64,000 bases of DNA from Curvularia sp. ZM96. Lineage: Eukaryota; Ascomycota; Dothideomycetes; Pleosporales; Pleosporaceae. Location: contig JAJGBQ010000001.1 of NCBI GenBank assembly GCA_022457065.1, positions 1,798,001 to 1,862,000 of the forward strand, written 5' to 3'. A program made the position numbers and the translations under genes. The notes below the pieces were generated by a model. The model had not been told where the DNA came from and did no database searches. It worked only from the letters and a program-made list of their open reading frames with translations. Numbering within the stretch: the stretch's first letter is position 1; each line of letters starts with the position of its first letter. Positions 21,179 through 31,042 of this stretch are shown one piece after another.

Positions 21179-22384
21179 ATGACCGAAACACAACCCGCGC
21201 AAACGTCGCTCGCGACTGACACCTCTCTTGAGCCTGCCGCGTCGACAGAAATCGTTCCCACGACCGAACAAACCATCATCACAACAAATGCAGAGGGCAA
21301 GAAAGTCAAGAAGATCATTCGGCGCAAGCGGCGACCCGCACGCCCTCAAGTCGACCCAGCGACCATAAAGCCCCAGGAAGCCCCGCAAACTGGCACTATC
21401 TACAATGTCTGGTACAACAAATGGTCAGGCGGCGACCGCGAAGACAAGTATCTTTCGAAAACCGCCGCGCAAGGCCGCTGCAACATAGCCAGAGACAGCG
21501 GCTACACAAAAGCCGACAAGACACCCGGCGCGTACTTTTGTCTCTTCTTCGCGCGCGGCATCTGTCCAAAAGGTGTAGATTGTGAATATCTGCACCGCTT
21601 GCCTACCGTGACAGATATCTTCCCCAGCAACGTGGACTGCTTCGGGCGCGACAAACATGCCGATTACCGTGACGACATGGGTGGTGTAGGAACCTTCCAA
21701 CGCCAAAATCGCACGTTGTACATCGGACGTATCCATCCAACCGATGACATTGAAGAAGTCGTCGCACGACACATGCAGGAATGGGGTGAAATCGAGCGAA
21801 CGCGTGTCTTAACCGCGCGTGGTGTCGCATTCGTCACGTACACGAACGAAGCAAACAGCCAGTTTGCAAAAGAAGCCATGGCTCACCAGTCGTTTGACCA
21901 CAACGAAATTCTCAACGTGCGCTGGGCGACCGTCGATCCGAACCCACAGGCAGCCAAGCGTGAAGCCAAGCGGATCGAAGAACAGGCGGCAGAGGCAATC
22001 AGGAAAGCGTTACCGGCTGCATACGTCGCGGAGCTGGAAGGTCGCGACCCCGAGAGCAAAAAGAGGCGCAAGGTGGAAGGCAGCTTTGGCCTACAGGGCT
22101 ATGAGGCCCCGGACGACGTTTGGTATGCAAAGGAGAAGGCGGAATGGGAAGCTGCCAAACAACTTGAAGCGGGGGGCATGGGGGAGAGAATGATGATTGA
22201 GGGCGGCGAGAGTGCAGGCCAAGATATAGCCGCCACTCAACCACAAGAGCAGCAGCCGCAAAACACTGGTATTCTATCTGGAAGTACGCTAGCGGCTCTC
22301 AAAGGATTCAAAGCCGCGCCATCGAACAAGCGACCTGCGCCTGTTGCAGGTCCCCTGGTGGACTATGGAAGTGACAGCGACTGA
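21179..22384 (+). CDS. cwc2: Pre-mRNA-splicing factor Cwc2
   Basis: An intronless 401-residue protein. An N-terminal Lys/Arg stretch (KIIRRKRRPARP) is followed by the Torus-type segment (YNVWYNKWSGGDRED), a CCCH zinc finger C-x7-C-x5-C-x3-H starting near residue 121, and an RRM (about 179-250) with RNP2-like TLYIGRI and RNP1-like GVAFVTY. This order is diagnostic of Cwc2, the NineTeen-complex protein that contacts U6 snRNA and the intron and helps form the active site of the spliceosome. The C-terminal third is helical and charged and ends VDYGSDSD. The start at 21179 is chosen because the protein fits the family there; the frame is open 28 codons further upstream. Confidence 0.95.
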   Translation: MTETQPAQTSLATDTSLEPAASTEIVPTTEQTIITTNAEGKKVKKIIRRKRRPARPQVDPATIKPQEAPQTGTIYNVWYNKWSGGDREDKYLSKTAAQGRCNIARDSGYTKADKTPGAYFCLFFARGICPKGVDCEYLHRLPTVTDIFPSNVDCFGRDKHADYRDDMGGVGTFQRQNRTLYIGRIHPTDDIEEVVARHMQEWGEIERTRVLTARGVAFVTYTNEANSQFAKEAMAHQSFDHNEILNVRWATVDPNPQAAKREAKRIEEQAAEAIRKALPAAYVAELEGRDPESKKRRKVEGSFGLQGYEAPDDVWYAKEKAEWEAAKQLEAGGMGERMMIEGGESAGQDIAATQPQEQQPQNTGILSGSTLAALKGFKAAPSNKRPAPVAGPLVDYGSDSD

Positions 22385-22756
22385 AGCCTTTCTTCTTCCT
22401 GTGTCTTTCCCCATCCCTATTCACAACTTGGAATCAAAGCAGCGGCCAAACAAGTGGCGAAAAAGACAGCAATGGGACTGTAGTTATAGCATTTGTGAAA
22501 AGCATTAGTTCGGCGTTGACCACAGGTCTGAATTTGATACCCTTTTGTTCGAAAAATATCTCGGAAATGATGAAAGCTTTTTTTTTGGGGTGTGAGCAGC
22601 GTGATTCATTATGGTAGTGAAGGCGGAGATGTCAGTTACAATCGGAAAAAAGAAAAATAAAATTAACCCATACCAACGCCTACTTGCCGGTCAAACAGCA
22701 ACATATCTATCTTCTCTTCGTCATGGCATTCAGGAAGAAATGAGAAGAAGCGACAT
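22385..22756. other. Convergent 3' region between cwc2 and the next gene
   Basis: AT-rich sequence with a T run near 22577-22586 and an A-rich segment near 22645-22665, consistent with the 3' ends of two convergent transcripts. No gene is seen. Confidence 0.5.
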
Positions 22757-24004
22757 TCAAAACGCCGCAACACCCTCTCTCTCACAACCCTGCAAGAAAC
22801 GTGTCCAATCTGTCACCAGTCTTCTCCCCGCCCAAGTACTCGCCTTCGGGCTTTCCTTCACCTGCTGCTGTCCATTCTTATCACTCTTACCACTCCAACT
22901 CCTGTCATTCTGCCCATCAAGACCAAAGTCATGCACACCTCCCTTCTCCATGTCACTCATCATTACACTCTGTTCTTCATTCTGCTCCTCGATACATTCC
23001 AAACTGACGTCTTCAGCGTCTCTGAACAAGCGCCTCGCAGCCGTTGCTTCGCCTATATCCGCACTACCGCATCCAAAGCCGCAGTTGCGGCGGCCGCATG
23101 GGCGCCAGAAGAGGTATTCGGCGACTTGCAGTTCGGAAAGGGGGTATACGCCGAGAAGTCCGGATTCGACGCTGCGGTTGGCAATGTACATGAGTATGGT
23201 ACCTGAAGGGTCAAGCGGCGATACGGTTTCGAATTCTATGCCGTTGGCGATGGGAATGGGGCCTGATAAAGACGGGTCAGCGCGAGTGGCTGACGAGGAT
23301 CGTGTGGATGGAGTAGGCGACGCTGCACATGCGTTCACGTTGCGAGTGTTGGGATGGAATTCGAGTTTTGGTCCACAGTCCATTGCTGAGTTGGACGATT
23401 GTATCTCCCAACTGTTTTGATCCCCGAGCACCTCCCTCGACATTGCTTTGGCGGGAAGGGCACAATATGATGGGCTAGCTGGAGGAGTTATCATGCCCAA
23501 AAGGCTTCTGGATGGCGCAGATGGATTGCGAGCTTGGTTGAGCATCTGCCTAGAGAGAACACCATCGATAGAATTCATCGGTGATGCGTATTTTCCGTAG
23601 CTGTGATACCCGCATTGGCAGGAAGGACCACATCTTTTCGATCCATCAATACTCCTCGGACTGATGGAACGCATTCCAGGGCTTAAAGTATACGACGTTC
23701 CGGTCGTACCACCAGCATCAGAACTGGGAGATGGAAACAGTTCCCGCGCGCTTGTAGTAGGAGACAAGGGTGTAGGGAAGCCTGGGTATTTCCTGCCGAC
23801 CTCTGTTAAGAGTGAAAGGTGTGGTTTCAAGGCCTTTGGCTGGGGTAAATTCTTGCTCAACGGCCCCATGTTGAAAGATGCAGCACTTTCATCGGACCGC
23901 GACGGGCCATCGAAGCTGTTCATAGCGCCGTTGAGTGCGTTTGTCCATGATGTAGGGCCAGCCCGGTTAACAGCCACCGTGTGTTGAAAGGAGCAGGTAT
24001 TCAA
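22757..24004 (-). CDS. Unknown Ser/Pro-rich protein with cysteine motifs
   Basis: A 415-codon single frame; a second ATG at residue 28 (23923) may be the true start. I do not recognise it. Visible features are a low-complexity Ser/Pro-rich N-terminal half with SP/TP sites (PGFPTPLSPTTS, MITPPASPSY), a cysteine cluster KRCGPSCQCGYHSYGKY (about 123-139), an ordered-looking stretch ANRSVESGLLGVYPLSELQVAEYLFW (about 281-306), and a second Cys group RPCGRRNCGFGCG (about 307-319). The Cys clusters could bind a metal. The sequence is not repetitive and codons run through without a stop, supporting a real gene. It could be a regulatory, intrinsically disordered nuclear protein; that is inference. Confidence 0.6.
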   Translation of the reverse strand: MNTCSFQHTVAVNRAGPTSWTNALNGAMNSFDGPSRSDESAASFNMGPLSKNLPQPKALKPHLSLLTEVGRKYPGFPTPLSPTTSARELFPSPSSDAGGTTGTSYTLSPGMRSISPRSIDGSKRCGPSCQCGYHSYGKYASPMNSIDGVLSRQMLNQARNPSAPSRSLLGMITPPASPSYCALPAKAMSREVLGDQNSWEIQSSNSAMDCGPKLEFHPNTRNVNACAASPTPSTRSSSATRADPSLSGPIPIANGIEFETVSPLDPSGTILMYIANRSVESGLLGVYPLSELQVAEYLFWRPCGRRNCGFGCGSADIGEATAARRLFRDAEDVSLECIEEQNEEQSVMMSDMEKGGVHDFGLDGQNDRSWSGKSDKNGQQQVKESPKASTWAGRRLVTDWTRFLQGCEREGVAAF

Positions 24005-24416
24005 GAAACTAGTTGGACTTGCTAGGCTGCTACCGTTGATTGAATCAACACAGGTTCCTTGACCTGTGATCCGTCGCAGAGCTTGAGCAGTCAGTGTATT
24101 TATCGGGTCTGCTCGGGCAAAGCGAGCATCGTCACAAGACCAGAGTCCGCCGTACTGCTGCCACGGAAAGGTCGGTAGAAAATGATCTTCAGGGTAGACG
24201 TCGTATCCAAGACTTCGAGCACGAAAAAAGACAAAAACGAACCGACAATCAGGAAATTGACGAAGAACCTAGAAAGTGCATGCTTAGCAAGAACCAATCA
24301 GAATAAGGAGTCAAAAATAGATGGAGAGTGCGGTTATATAAATTCATCAAAATGGGCTAAATTGGTGGGGGATGTTGGGTGTCTATCTATATGGCATGGA
24401 AAGGCAGGGTGGAGGT
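24005..24416. other. Short intergenic region
   Basis: Lies between the start of the unknown Cys-motif gene (minus) and the 3' end of the C78 peptidase gene (minus). No feature stands out. Confidence 0.45.
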
Positions 24417-26104
24417 TCATACACCCCAAGCAGGGAACAAAGGTGGAGTGGCTGTAAGCCTGTAATCAATTAGTATATGACTGGCTATTGAAGATCGAAG
24501 ACTCACATGAGGATTTCAAAAGCATCAAACTTCTTAAGACTCCGCCGACCGCGTCGGTACTCGTGGAGAACTTCCGGTCGAGCAGTTTTGATGTTTTTGC
24601 GTTCAAGCAACTTATGCATGGGAGGGCGGGTAGAGTACATGGGGTCAAATACAACCAAGTTGCATGTGCCGTCGTGGTGACGTTCGAATCCAATAATAGT
24701 GAGAGAGTGGCCGGGCTGCTGGAGGTAGATAGGTGGTAGTAGAGTCTTGCATACAGTGGAGCCATCTTCAACGGCTGCTTGGGCAAAGTATCGCTCAATG
24801 GCAGGAAGGAGCACTTCGTAAGCCATGATTCTACGGGCTTTATCGGTCCCAAATACTTCTACGGCGCAATCGATTTCCGCGTTGAGAAAGAAGGCTTGTG
24901 CCTGCAGCTGGTCAGCATCGCCCTTAAAGCAATGGGAAGTGCCTACCTCTGGAGTGCCAATGTATTTTCTCGTATTGCGAATACCACCAGTCTGAACACG
25001 AGCAACTTCGTTGATTCCGTTATCCCAAGCTTCCTCTATGAGGTCCTGTATTTTCAAAATCGTTGGCAGTCGACCAGGAAATTCTTCGTGACCCTGTGCT
25101 TTTGCACCCTGAATATACGAGAGAAGCATGTGGATGTTGCGATAACCACAGAAACTACCTTCATTAGGTGTTTTGCCAACGTGTAGTGTGGAAGAATGGC
25201 AGTAATATGCCTGTTGAACTGTACGGTCCAGAGCGGACAGCTGGGCAAGAATGGGTATGATGCCTGGTGTCTCATTCTGCACTTGCTCGTACTTGATGAG
25301 ACGACCGTCTCGTCCGATGCGGTTGACGGTAGTGATCTTGGGGCCAGTGCTAAGCTGATCGTGTAGCCACTTTGGCATGCGCTTCTCATAGGCATACTCG
25401 CCAAGCTCCTCTTCCTGATTACATTAGCCAGCATATGTGGTTCCGAAGAACAATGGACTTACACCAAGGCGAGCGCTCTTAGTCGGTGGCTTGGCTTTTT
25501 TCCCGGGCTTGGAAAAGGGGTTAAAATTCGCGATGCTTCTGCTGATCGTAGTTTTTTCGCTGTCATTTGTGTTTCGTCTGCGTCGCTGGCGATGTTTCCT
25601 TGGTTTGTGCCTGGGTTTATCGGTCTTCTCCAAGGCGGCGAGCGCGTCTGCTTTGGCATTGTACTCGACAGAGATGCTCCTAGCATGGTGCCTATGTGAG
25701 CGATGGGTGGAGGAGGAAGTATTCATAGCAGTGGATGAACTTTGAGAATGATACTTTGTAGTACTTTTGTCGAATGATAAAGTCTCTGCGTTGTGATGTT
25801 CGATATGATCGTCACCGTCAGAAGAAGAAATGAGTTGGCTAGAGTCAGACCTGGAACTACTGATAGTTCCTTCTTCTTCTTCAGAGTCTTCGGAATCGTC
25901 AGTGTCATCGGAAGAAGGGGGGCCCTCCTCGTTGCTGCGTGTCGGGACAGGCCTGTGTGGCAATGAAGGCGGTAGCGGCTCTGGATCATCTTGTATAATG
26001 AAAGGAGAATCCGTGGTATGCGCTTGCTCAAAGTGTAGCTGGAGGAAGTAATGGTCTTTTTCAAGGACGGTGAAGTCGCATAGGGGACACTCGAGGCGCT
26101 TCAT
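24417..26104 (-). CDS. C78-family peptidase with N-terminal zinc finger (ZUP1/Mug105-like deubiquitinase)
   Basis: Minus-strand exons 26104-25463, 25414-24947, 24901-24507 and 24459-24417 give 515 residues. The chosen start MKRLECPLCDF opens a C2H2 zinc finger (C-x2-C ... H-x4-H within HFEQAH). A disordered Ser/Asp/Glu-rich and Arg/Lys-rich linker runs to about residue 214. The C-terminal peptidase carries the catalytic Cys in GSFCGYRNIHML (about 303), then His in GHSLTIIGFE and Asp in VFDPM, the Cys-His-Asp order of the C78 family. Relatives cleave ubiquitin chains (K63-selective in human ZUP1) or UFM1. Intron 2 (24902-24946, 45 bp) lacks a stop, but its removal restores the conserved YIGTPE-AQAFF junction. 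The last exon adds 14 residues; without that splice the protein would stop right after EILM. Confidence 0.85.
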
Positions 26105-26860
26105 GTTGCTTGTCGCTATGCAAGTGGTATCTGGGTTATAATGTATTCCACAAAACCCAAATAGACCAAAAATCATGCAACAAGCGATAAGTTGAGATCG
26201 CTCGATCGCAGCAGTCAGGACAGTTCGTCACCTTGTGCGTGTTCAGATGACACCGCCGTGTCGCGATTGCTGCGTGCTTATGGGTTTAGCATGACAAACG
26301 CATCTTGAGTGTAAATGAAAAGCTGAACCTAAAGATCCAGCAAGCGTCACACATACTGAAGAGAAGTCTAAGTGAGGGAGATGTTGTTTTGGATGGTCGG
26401 TTGTAAGAATGCGGTGAAGGTACGAACGCCAGTCGTTGCCAGGACAGCCAATCAGCCAGGTGCGCCAAGACCCGTCATCTTGGGAAAGGGAATACAAAGT
26501 GCACACGAAAGAAGGCGGATAGAAATAGACTTTTTCACTGTCGTGTCCCAAGGATTCCATGTGAAGGGACAAACTCCGCTTCGTAATGTGACGTACTGCC
26601 GGAGTGCTTCCGCAACAGACGAGAAATGAGCCGCGGTGACACGGCTTCGCCGTGTCGGCAGCACAAGGCCGTGATACATTCAATGATTGGATATTGATGA
26701 GATGCGGCAACAAAAATGGGCGCAAGTTATTATTGGGTGATATTACTGTTATTGTACATATGCAGGGGAAAATGCTACGATCCACATACGTCATTGGTCT
26801 GCCAAGAACAGCCCATGCACCTCCAGAGTCTGATGAGGCACACTTCAAAAGTTTCTCTCC
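26105..26860. other. Divergent promoter region, C78 peptidase / HTD2-like gene
   Basis: About 750 bp between the two start codons. It contains a 201-codon minus-strand frame (26243-26848) with no recognisable domain, which I take as chance. CACGGCTTCGCCGTG at 26639-26653 is an inverted repeat. Confidence 0.45.
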
Positions 26861-28803
26861 ATGCTGCGCTACACGCCTTGCACACGACGAGCCGGCTGGG
26901 CCCTATCGCATCGCATACGACGGCGAGGCGCGTCGCTGCGAGGATATGCCTCAGCAACAGATTTCGACGATCCGCCATGGTTTCAGCAGCTGCGTGCCCA
27001 GATGCTGCAGCGGGGCGTCACCCATCTGCCTGAGCACTTGACCGTCCCACACGAATACAAGCTCTCGCAGACGCTGACAGGCTTCCTTCCCCGCGAGTAC
27101 TGCCATCCACCAGGCTTGAGAAACCCCATAGTGCCTTTTGGTCATCACCTGATATGGTTCAATCCATCGCTACCTACCTGCGACCTTCTGCCCGATGGAA
27201 CAGATGCATCCCAGTCTCCAGGCGGCCCTTGGGTTCGACGCATGTGGGCAGGGGGCTCAATTCAAGTAAAGCCAGGCGATTATTTCGACAAACATCGGGG
27301 GTTTGCCGTAGATACACCTATGGCTGGCGCCGAGCACATTAAGCATGTTCGACTGCACGGACAGGGTGATGCCGCCAAGATCTTTGTCACTATTGAACGC
27401 CGCTTTGCGAGGGTTGATATCCTACAGGAAAGCTACAGGACTCACCATGGCTCCTTGGGCAGGGCTAAAGGCTTGCGGAGAATCCAAGCCTACTTCGAGA
27501 ACCAACTACGTAGTGACGAGCCCTGGGGCAGCGCCGTCCTCAAAGAGGAACGCAACTTGGTCTTCTTCAAGGAACGTAGCACGGAAGAATTGGAGGCTAT
27601 CAGGGCAGGTCAGATGGCTGCTATCAAATACTTGAATCGTGTGTGATTTGATCTACTGCTCGAGCTCCTTGCTAACTACCTATAGCTCCTGGTGATCCCC
27701 ACTTCTCGCACACCCTTACTCCCAACCGTGCATTGCTATTCCGATTTTCTGCTCTTACTTTTAACGCCCATCTGATCCACCTCGATCCAGAATACGCCCG
27801 TAATGTTGAGGGTCATCGAAACCTCCTGGTACATGGGCCTCTATCCCTAACGTTCATGCTACAAGTCATGAAAAATCATCTGGATGTACATACCAAGGGA
27901 GAGCAGGTCCCAGAGTCCATTGAGTATCGAAATCTTGCTCCATTGTACTGCGACGAAGAAATGCGCATCTGTGGCATGGAAAAGAAGACGCTGGAGAACG
28001 GAAGCATCTATGACGTATGGATCGAGGGTCCGACAGGTGGTGTTGCTGTCAAAGGTACTATCTATACCACCAAGCAGAAATTGGCACCTGCCCCTATCTC
28101 TACAAATGTATCAGCTGGGACCTCGAGATCGAGGAAGGCCGTCACAGGAGGCCGTAATCGCAAGCATGGCACACGAGCGAAAGCTTCTCGCAAAGACAAC
28201 GACGAACAGTCTGCTTCGGGGAAGCTCAAATCGACCTCTGACAAAACTAGGCCTACCAAGGAGCATGGTGCAGATGATCTGGCACCAACTTCACACTCTA
28301 GTGCAAAGTTGGTATCAAATTCTTCAGCTCAGCCCGAAGGTGAGAGATTCACGAAACCTTCCTTCAATGAAACGACTTCTCAGTCATCCTACAGAGAAGT
28401 AAACGCATCTTTGATGCCTGTACCCAGCCGAGCATATCATCGCAATAGGCCCACTCGGCTCAGAAGCCACCAGTTCATCACTTTTCCCGCCAATGTCGCA
28501 CCACCCCTTCGTACCGTCCAATCGTTTGTACCAGCAAAACCAGTCTTATCACCCCGAACCAAACAACTGTTGCGTCGCCTCTTACGTCACACGTCACCTA
28601 CTGGCCGTAGAAGACCGCTGCCGCTTGTTCGCAGATATGCTGCATCACCATATGCACCCGACCCAATACGGACCGCCTTGAGACGCAGCAGATTTTTGAG
28701 AGAAGGTGTGAGGAGGATTGAGAAACCGAGCATTAGGTATGAAGGTGAAAGCCTTGCTCGTTGGCGTATACGACGAAGGATGTCGTATTACCGCGAAGGT
28801 TGA
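26861..28803 (+). CDS. htd2: Mitochondrial 3-hydroxyacyl-thioester dehydratase (HTD2-like) with long basic C-terminal tail
   Basis: Exons 26861-27638 and 27686-28803 give 631 residues. The N-terminus (MLRYTPCTRRAGWALSHRIRRR) is Arg-rich without acids, as in a mitochondrial presequence. Two hot-dog-like halves follow. The first (about 60-240) contains WVRRMWAGGSIQ. The second begins at the splice junction and carries FSALTFNAHLIHLDPEYAR (about 275-295) with the MaoC-type His and a VHGPLSLTFM helix, the fungal HTD2 signature. The enzyme dehydrates 3-hydroxyacyl-ACP in mitochondrial fatty acid synthesis, which feeds lipoic acid. After the catalytic part (about 395) come a Ser/Lys-rich linker and a basic tail ending RIRRRMSYYREG. 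Typical HTD2 proteins are far shorter, so the tail of more than 200 residues is unusual. Confidence 0.85.
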
Positions 28804-29040
28804 CCGATCCACCTTGATGTTTTCTATTCGTGTAACAGTATCCATGTCTCTAGTGACTGATCGATGGCTACGTTTGAGAAATCACCGTCGCATATGTGTT
28901 GTTGGTGTAAGCCGAAGAATCCAGATAGTGCCATGTCGAGCGCAAATTGGCATAATATATTCCCAACCCAGCCTTCTTTCATGTTTGAGCACTATATGAT
29001 AACCCTGCACTTTTTCCTTAATTCTATGCCTACCTATATC

Positions 29041-30341
29041 TCAAACAGGAGGTTTGGGCTTTCTTTGGCTCCACCAAGCTGCGCATATGAAGAGAGCGGC
29101 ACAGATTGTCACAGTGCCCGCCCATATCTGTGCCTTAAGGAAACCTCCATTGTCACTCTCAATCAAAGCACCTGCAGTCGATGGTCCTGCTAATGATGCA
29201 AATGCTATTACAGAACACACCATTCCAAATCGAACGCCCAGCTTCGTTGTGTCCGTAGTTAATGACGCGAGTCCGCCAACGAACACTGTCCAAGTAATAT
29301 GTTGTTAGTTGATGTTTAACGAAGGATTGATAGGAGGGATGTATACTAACTGCCTTGGGTTGCGCCAGTAGCTAGTCCGTAGAATACAGTATACACATAC
29401 AGACTAGTTACGCTGCGAATAGAGATCCATACAAACAACATAATAGCGAGGAACGTCGTCGAAAAGATTAAGGTAGGCAGAGAGCCAAAATATTTGTCGG
29501 CAGCTAGTCCAAGCAGTAGTCGTACTGGTATACCAACGGCGTTAATAACCACGAGCATATTAACAGCTTATCCTGGAGATAGGCCAACGATTAAAGTCGC
29601 ATATGTGTTTATAAAGAAAAAGCAGAAATATAGAGCAAAGAATATTAGAAAAACGCCGACCGTGAATAGGATATACGTAGGCTCTAGGAATGCCTTCCAT
29701 TCAATAAGTGGACCTGCCTTACGCGGTAGAAGACGTGGCCGAAGGAGAAGGACAATAACAATAGCAAACGCTAGAGCAATATAGCCTTGCAATTGGACTG
29801 CCCGAGCAGATCCAATAGTCGGTTGAAGATTTTGGACGACTAAGGGAAATAGGATACTGCCAGTGCCGCTTCCAGAAGCAGCTAATCCTAGGGCCATTGC
29901 TTTCCTCTCTTTCCAGTAAGAGCCAACTATAGCCACAGCTGGCATATATAGCACGCCCATGCCAATACCTGTACAAAGGCCTTGTGCAAGAAAGATCTGC
30001 CAGTATTCGGTCGCCAAGCTCGTCATAAAGGTTCCAAGTACGATCAACACACAGCCTAATAGGGCTGTATGCTGAGCATAACCCGCATCAGCAGAGCGGC
30101 CTGAAAAGATTCCTATAAAGAACGTTAAAAAGACTTGTAGGGAGCCAATCCAGGCTATTTGCGACTCTAGCAGCGATAATGAAGTCGTGTAGTAAAGTTG
30201 ATAGATGCCAAATGAAGCAGAATATCCCCACGTCAGCGCATTGATAAGGTGGCCTGCGAGGATCTGAAGCCAGGCCCTAAGACCACCGTCGGGAGGGGGA
30301 CCGGGTTCTTCTTGGACCACTGGAAATATATCAGAAAACAT
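29041..30341 (-). pseudogene. MFS monocarboxylate-transporter-like gene with in-frame stop
   Basis: Minus-strand exon 30341-29351 and exon 29285-29041 would encode about 411 codons. The start MFSDIFPVVQEEPGPPPDGGLRAW is the classic fungal MCT opening (PDGG-x-AW). About 12 membrane segments can be traced, with CTGIGMGVLYMPA and YWKERKAMALGLAASGSGTG in the expected places. A TAA codon at 29568-29570 interrupts the frame between VGLSPG and AVNMLVVINAVGIP; alignment with the family places one ordinary residue there. No intron with usable sites can remove it. The second half stays fully in frame past the stop, and the intron 29286-29350 has good sites, so the lesion looks recent. Codons here favour ATA, CTA and GTA, unlike the neighbours. 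It could also be read through or be a sequencing error. Confidence 0.72.
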
Positions 30342-30625
30342 GATGCTGACTCTTCTGTGATAACAAAGGGAGAGAACGTGAGAAAGGAGGGACGTAGTAA
30401 CTGTTTTTCTTTTGGGAATTTTAGGATTATATTCTGATCCCTACTCTTAGTTTTGAGTAAGATATCGCTTGAATTAGTAAGCTGGTTTCCCACATTGACT
30501 AAAAGCAGGCTGAAAAACAGGTATTTCCTACACTAGGGCAGGGCAGGTGCCCCATGGATCATAGGTAGGGGTAATCAAAGCTTCCAATCAATGAAACCAA
30601 TTGGAATGGTAGCCGAAGCCAAGAG

Positions 30626-31042
30626 ATGGACTTTCGGCGGATGCAAGCCTCCCAAAAACTAATTATGCACGTAGTAAGTGGAATTATCCGACCCCAGATC
30701 TCCAACACTAGCTCTGGCAATCGAGCTTCTAGTTTCAGTTCACGATTTCCTCAATCACTTTTAAACTGGCGCCGCAAATCGATAAAGGGACTTTCTATCC
30801 TGTTTTCCCTGTTCGCTTGTCTGGGCAATTTCATGTATGTCTTCTCCATTATCGCATTCAACCCCAACAATGCTGTTCAAGGCCGCCGCCAGTCTAATGA
30901 AATAGGGAAGATTTATGGTAAATATATACTAGTAAATCTTCCTTGGCTGGTGGATGCTCTAAGTATTTTCCTTCTTGACATGGCAATATTTGCCCAACTT
31001 TTCCTCTATGGCGAAGGGAAATGCGCCGATAGTGAGGTTTAG
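30626..31042 (+). pseudogene. Truncated PQ-loop transporter (C-terminal half)
   Basis: A 138-codon frame ends in a block that strongly resembles the second half of fungal vacuolar PQ-loop proteins (Ypq1/Rtc2 type). The PQ motif lies in RFPQSLLNWRRKSIKGLS, then ILFSLFACLGNFMYVFSI, then YILVNLPWLVDALSIFLLDMAIFAQLFLY. Intact relatives have seven membrane segments and export basic amino acids across the vacuolar membrane. Here only about three remain. The first PQ repeat is absent upstream, where frames are short and the next gene on that side is the stopped MFS gene. The first roughly 40 codons do not look like this family and may be non-coding. I read it as a gene relic. Confidence 0.55.

Noticed and set aside
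26243..26848. 201-codon minus-strand frame
   Set aside because: No domain, irregular composition, and it fills a divergent promoter between two well-supported genes.
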